NCBI RefSeq assembly: GCF_024296665.1
Contig: NZ_CP100762.1
Span: 2,666,001-2,730,000 of the forward strand
Direction of reading: 5' to 3'
From: Salinilacihabitans rarus
GTDB lineage: Archaea > Halobacteriota > Halobacteria > Halobacteriales > Natrialbaceae
Length of the DNA stretch: 64,000 nucleotides
Part shown: piece by piece, positions 61,702-64,000 of the stretch
Layout of the letters: each line of letters starts with the position of its first letter
Position numbering within the stretch: the stretch's first letter is position 1
The notes under the pieces: model-generated
Told to the model about the DNA's origin: nothing
The model's database searches: none
The model's input: the letters and a program-made list of their open reading frames with translations, nothing else
Program-made: the position numbers and the translations under genes

Positions 61702-62979
61702 TCACCCGGCGCTCGCGGACTCGTACTCGACGGTCTCGACCCGGACGGTGACCGCCTCCCCGGTCCGCCGCTCGACGCGTTCGGCGACGTCGGCGGCCAG
61801 TTCGTCCGGCGCGGCCGCCCCGTCCTGGGCGACGACGACCGTCGCCTCGCGCGGGCCGGTAAACGGCGACATGTCGGCGTACTCGACGCGGACGGAGACC
61901 GCGGTGAGGTTCTCGTGGCCCGACTCTTCGAGGGCTTCGTCGGCCGCCCGCTGGATTTCGCGGTCGACCATCGTCTGCTGGACGGTCGCGCCGACGACCG
62001 CGAGCGTGACCGCGGCGACGACGAGGCCGAGCGCCGCAACCGTCGCCCGCGACCACTCGAACTTGCCGCCGGGGGAGGGCCGCTCGCGCTCGTGGTAGCC
62101 GAGGACCACCAGCACCGTGAGCACCGAGACGTTGATGACGACCATCGTGACGACCAGCAAGACGGTGGTGCCGATCGCGAGTTCCGGTTCGAGGAAGGCG
62201 ACGGCGATGCCGGCCGCGCCGGCCGACGGGATGAGCGCGGCGGCGATCATGACGCCGATGATCGAGGTGGGGCCTTTCGTCGTCAGGCCGATGCCGGCGG
62301 CGGTGCCGGCGGCGGCGCCGACGACCAGCGAGAGCGCGTTGGGCGCGAGGCGGACGCCGAAGAGGTCGAGCGACGGCAGCGAAAGCGGCGCGGGGACGAA
62401 GCCGCCGAACCGGAACCCCGCCGCGAGGACCGCCCCGGCGGCGACCGCCAGCCCGAGGCCGTACAGTTGCATCCAGAGGCTGTCGGCGATCATCTCGCGG
62501 TCGCCCGTGACGGCGCCGACGCTCGCTGTCAGCGCGGGGCCGATGATCGGCGCGATCACCATCGAGCCGACGACGATCGCCGGCGAGTCGACCAGCAACC
62601 CCGCGGTGGCGATGAGCGCGCTCAGGATCATCAGCGCCGCGTACGAGCCCCGATCGCGGCTCAGGTCGCGCGCCTTCGCTCGCAGTTCGACGCCCGTCAG
62701 CGGCTTGTACTCGCCGACGTAGCGCCGTTCGATCGTCTCCGAGGTAGCGGTCATCGCCGCCTCGCCGCTCGCGACGACCGTGTACTCGTCGGTCGCGACC
62801 CCCGCCGCTTCGAGCGCGTCGAGCGCGTCGCCGACGGCGTTGCTCGGCACCGGCGTCTGCAGGAGGACCCCCTCCCGACCGGCGACTTCGAGGGCGGTGA
62901 CGGTGAACTCGTGCTCTTCGAGGGCCTCGCGGGCGGCGTCGCGGCGATCCGCGGGAACGACGACGTTGAGGACGCGCAC
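61702..62979 (-). CDS. DUF389 (TIGR00341-type) membrane protein, copy 1
   Basis: This 425-residue protein is chosen from the GTG at 62979 (RVLNVVVPADRRDAAREAL), because family members begin at this strand; an ATG 13 codons upstream gives an extra basic tail. An N-terminal cytoplasmic regulatory part of about 130 residues (ALEVAGREGVLLQTPVP) precedes the DUF389 core of about eight spans. The hallmark stretches are DSPAIVVGSMVIAPIIGPAL and TSIIGVMIAAALIPSAGAAGI. The C-terminal soluble tail ends VRVETVEYESASAG. A second copy follows at 63040. Function is unknown; a transporter-like role has been suggested. Confidence 0.85.
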   Translation of the reverse strand: MRVLNVVVPADRRDAAREALEEHEFTVTALEVAGREGVLLQTPVPSNAVGDALDALEAAGVATDEYTVVASGEAAMTATSETIERRYVGEYKPLTGVELRAKARDLSRDRGSYAALMILSALIATAGLLVDSPAIVVGSMVIAPIIGPALTASVGAVTGDREMIADSLWMQLYGLGLAVAAGAVLAAGFRFGGFVPAPLSLPSLDLFGVRLAPNALSLVVGAAAGTAAGIGLTTKGPTSIIGVMIAAALIPSAGAAGIAVAFLEPELAIGTTVLLVVTMVVINVSVLTVLVVLGYHERERPSPGGKFEWSRATVAALGLVVAAVTLAVVGATVQQTMVDREIQRAADEALEESGHENLTAVSVRVEYADMSPFTGPREATVVVAQDGAAAPDELAADVAERVERRTGEAVTVRVETVEYESASAG

Positions 62980-63039
62980 GGACGGTAGTCGACGGCGAGG
63001 GGGAAAAGCCTCGGCCATGCAGCCCCCTCGCGCCCGCGA

Positions 63040-64000
63040 TCAGCGCTGGATCACGTCGACGAACCGCACCTCGATCTCGACGCCGTCGTCGGCGTGGCGG
63101 TCGATCCGCGCGGTCAGTTCCTCGGCCAGTTCGGGCGACGCCGCGCCGGGCGGCCCGCCGATGGTGACGATCACGCGCTCGGGGCCGCGGATCGGGAAGT
63201 CGTCGTTCAGGGTGACCTCGAGGTTCAGCAACTCGTACTCCTCGTATCGCTCTTCGGAGAGGACGAGTTGTGCCTCCTCGCGTGCGTTCTGCTCGAAGCT
63301 CGCGTTCGTGTACGACGCGTAGGTGATCCCGGCGAGCAGCGCCGAGAAGAGGAGGCCGGCGGCGACGAGGGCGAGGATGCGCCGCCGGACGCGCTGCTGG
63401 GTCGGTCCGAGTTCGAACAGGTGTTCGGGCCGGTAGCCGGCGTACCAGAGGGTGACGAGGCCCGCGAGGTTGACCGAGAGGAGGTTGACGAACACGAGCG
63501 CGGTCGCGCCGATGGCGGCGCTGGGATTGCCCCACGCGAGGGCGATGCCGGCGGCGGCGGCCGGCGGGATGAGCGCCGCGGCGATCATGACGCCGACGAG
63601 GGCGACCGAGATGCCCGTCGAGATGCTGACGATGCCCGCGACGCCCGCCCCGAGCGCGATCGCAAGCGAGAGCAGGTCCGGGGTGAGCCGCTCGGATATC
63701 TCGCCGACCTCGGTGATGTTCAGCCCCGGCGGGACGACGTTGAGCATCTGGACCGTCCACGCGAAGACCGCCGCCGAAGCGATCGCGACGATCACGCCGA
63801 GTATCTGGTAGCTCACGCTGTGGGAGAACAGTTCCTCCTCGTCGATCACCGAGCCGACGCTCGCGCCCAGCGCGGGGCCGATCAGCGGCGCGATCACCAT
63901 CGAGCCGACGACCACCGCGGGCGAATCGAGCAACAGCCCCGCGGTCGCCACCACCGCGCTGACGACCGTCATCGTGACGTAGATCCCCAGCGTCGGCGTG
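63040..64000 (-). CDS. DUF389 membrane protein, copy 2 (N-terminus cut by window edge)
   Basis: At least 319 residues are visible; the frame is open to base 64000, and the first Met in the visible part (63972) is internal to the membrane core, so the true start lies outside. The core matches copy 1: DSPAVVVGSMVIAPLIGPAL and SVALVGVMIAAALIPPAAAAGI, with loops FAWTVQMLNVVPPGLNI. The tail has QRVRRRILALVAAGLLF and ends with EIEVRFVDVIQR. The gap to copy 1 is about 60 bases, so the two form a tandem pair, probably from duplication. Each copy differs strongly outside the core. Confidence 0.85.
   Translation of the reverse strand, partial: TPTLGIYVTMTVVSAVVATAGLLLDSPAVVVGSMVIAPLIGPALGASVGSVIDEEELFSHSVSYQILGVIVAIASAAVFAWTVQMLNVVPPGLNITEVGEISERLTPDLLSLAIALGAGVAGIVSISTGISVALVGVMIAAALIPPAAAAGIALAWGNPSAAIGATALVFVNLLSVNLAGLVTLWYAGYRPEHLFELGPTQQRVRRRILALVAAGLLFSALLAGITYASYTNASFEQNAREEAQLVLSEERYEEYELLNLEVTLNDDFPIRGPERVIVTIGGPPGAASPELAEELTARIDRHADDGVEIEVRFVDVIQR

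Noticed and set aside
1-64000. CRISPR array
   Set aside because: No regularly spaced direct repeats of 25-37 bases were seen anywhere in the window.
1-64000. Insertion sequence or transposase gene
   Set aside because: No DDE, HUH or TnpB-type protein was found among the frames; the only mobile element visible is the provirus.

Overview
This window is chromosomal DNA from a halophilic archaeon (class Halobacteria). The evidence is a GC content near 68%, acidic proteins rich in Asp and Glu, archaeal housekeeping genes (ABCE1/Rli1, Sec61-beta, the FAU-1 ribonuclease, an F420-dependent reductase, a UbaA-type E1 enzyme, archaemetzincin), TATA-type promoters with very short or absent leaders, and many small zinc-knuckle and winged-helix proteins of known haloarchaeal types. 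The genus cannot be read from the sequence alone.

Bases 1-10845 are one end of a tailed-virus provirus, all on the minus strand. Reading in its direction of transcription from the right: two small early proteins, a 1190-residue primase/helicase-type replication protein, a winged-helix regulator, a zinc-finger protein, two small membrane proteins, a Cys-containing small protein, a ParB-like/DNA methyltransferase fusion, the small and large terminase subunits and a portal protein cut by the left edge. Many of its genes abut or overlap by 1-14 bases. The element stops exactly at the 3' end of an intact tRNA-Thr(GGT) gene (10846-10917), the usual target of archaeal tyrosine integrases. The integrase and the other attachment site are not in the window.

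Bases 10918-31400 carry mixed chromosomal genes: enoyl-CoA hydratase, NAD synthetase, tRNA-Gly(CCC), a TraB-family protein, a HalOD1 protein, a left-handed beta-helix acyltransferase, an aldo/keto reductase, FAU-1 ribonuclease, a PrsW-type protease, riboflavin synthase, a UvrD-type helicase coupled to an M24 peptidase homologue that has lost its metal ligands, and a UbaA / JAMM / cobalamin-binding-protein cluster. Bases 29851-38043 hold two M32 carboxypeptidase paralogues flanking an SDR enzyme and a split Tm-1-like/PEP-hydrolase-like pair, then a PAP2 phosphatase and an M20 peptidase. A PIN-ATPase-KH protein, a membrane protein and a winged-helix regulator follow.

Bases 40931-46818 form a divergent surface-protein locus. 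One arm encodes a DUF1102/TasA-like secreted protein, a CARDB-type secreted protein, a SipW-like signal peptidase and a DUF5305 membrane protein. The other encodes a membrane-anchored winged-helix protein and a second TasA-like secreted protein. Its layout resembles the Bacillus tapA-sipW-tasA locus and archaeal bundling-pilus loci, and it is my main candidate for an under-described system. The rest (46914-64000) is housekeeping and conserved haloarchaeal genes: an EMC6-like protein next to ABCE1, archaemetzincin, HAD and GDPD enzymes, two molybdopterin-domain proteins, F420:NADPH reductase, thioredoxin, Sec61-beta, PdxT, a DUF151 nuclease, HisE, a copper-binding four-helix protein, a NOG1-type GTPase and two DUF389 membrane proteins, the last cut by the right edge.

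Two patterns cross these regions. Three otherwise normal proteins (aldo/keto reductase, UvrD helicase, NOG1 GTPase) carry short in-frame hydrophilic inserts whose DNA forms two hairpins in a row, and similar hairpins cluster between tRNA-Gly and the next gene. There are also small decayed or frameshifted genes near 18.7, 26.5 and 55.0 kb. Family names are assigned from sequence motifs read by eye, without any database search.
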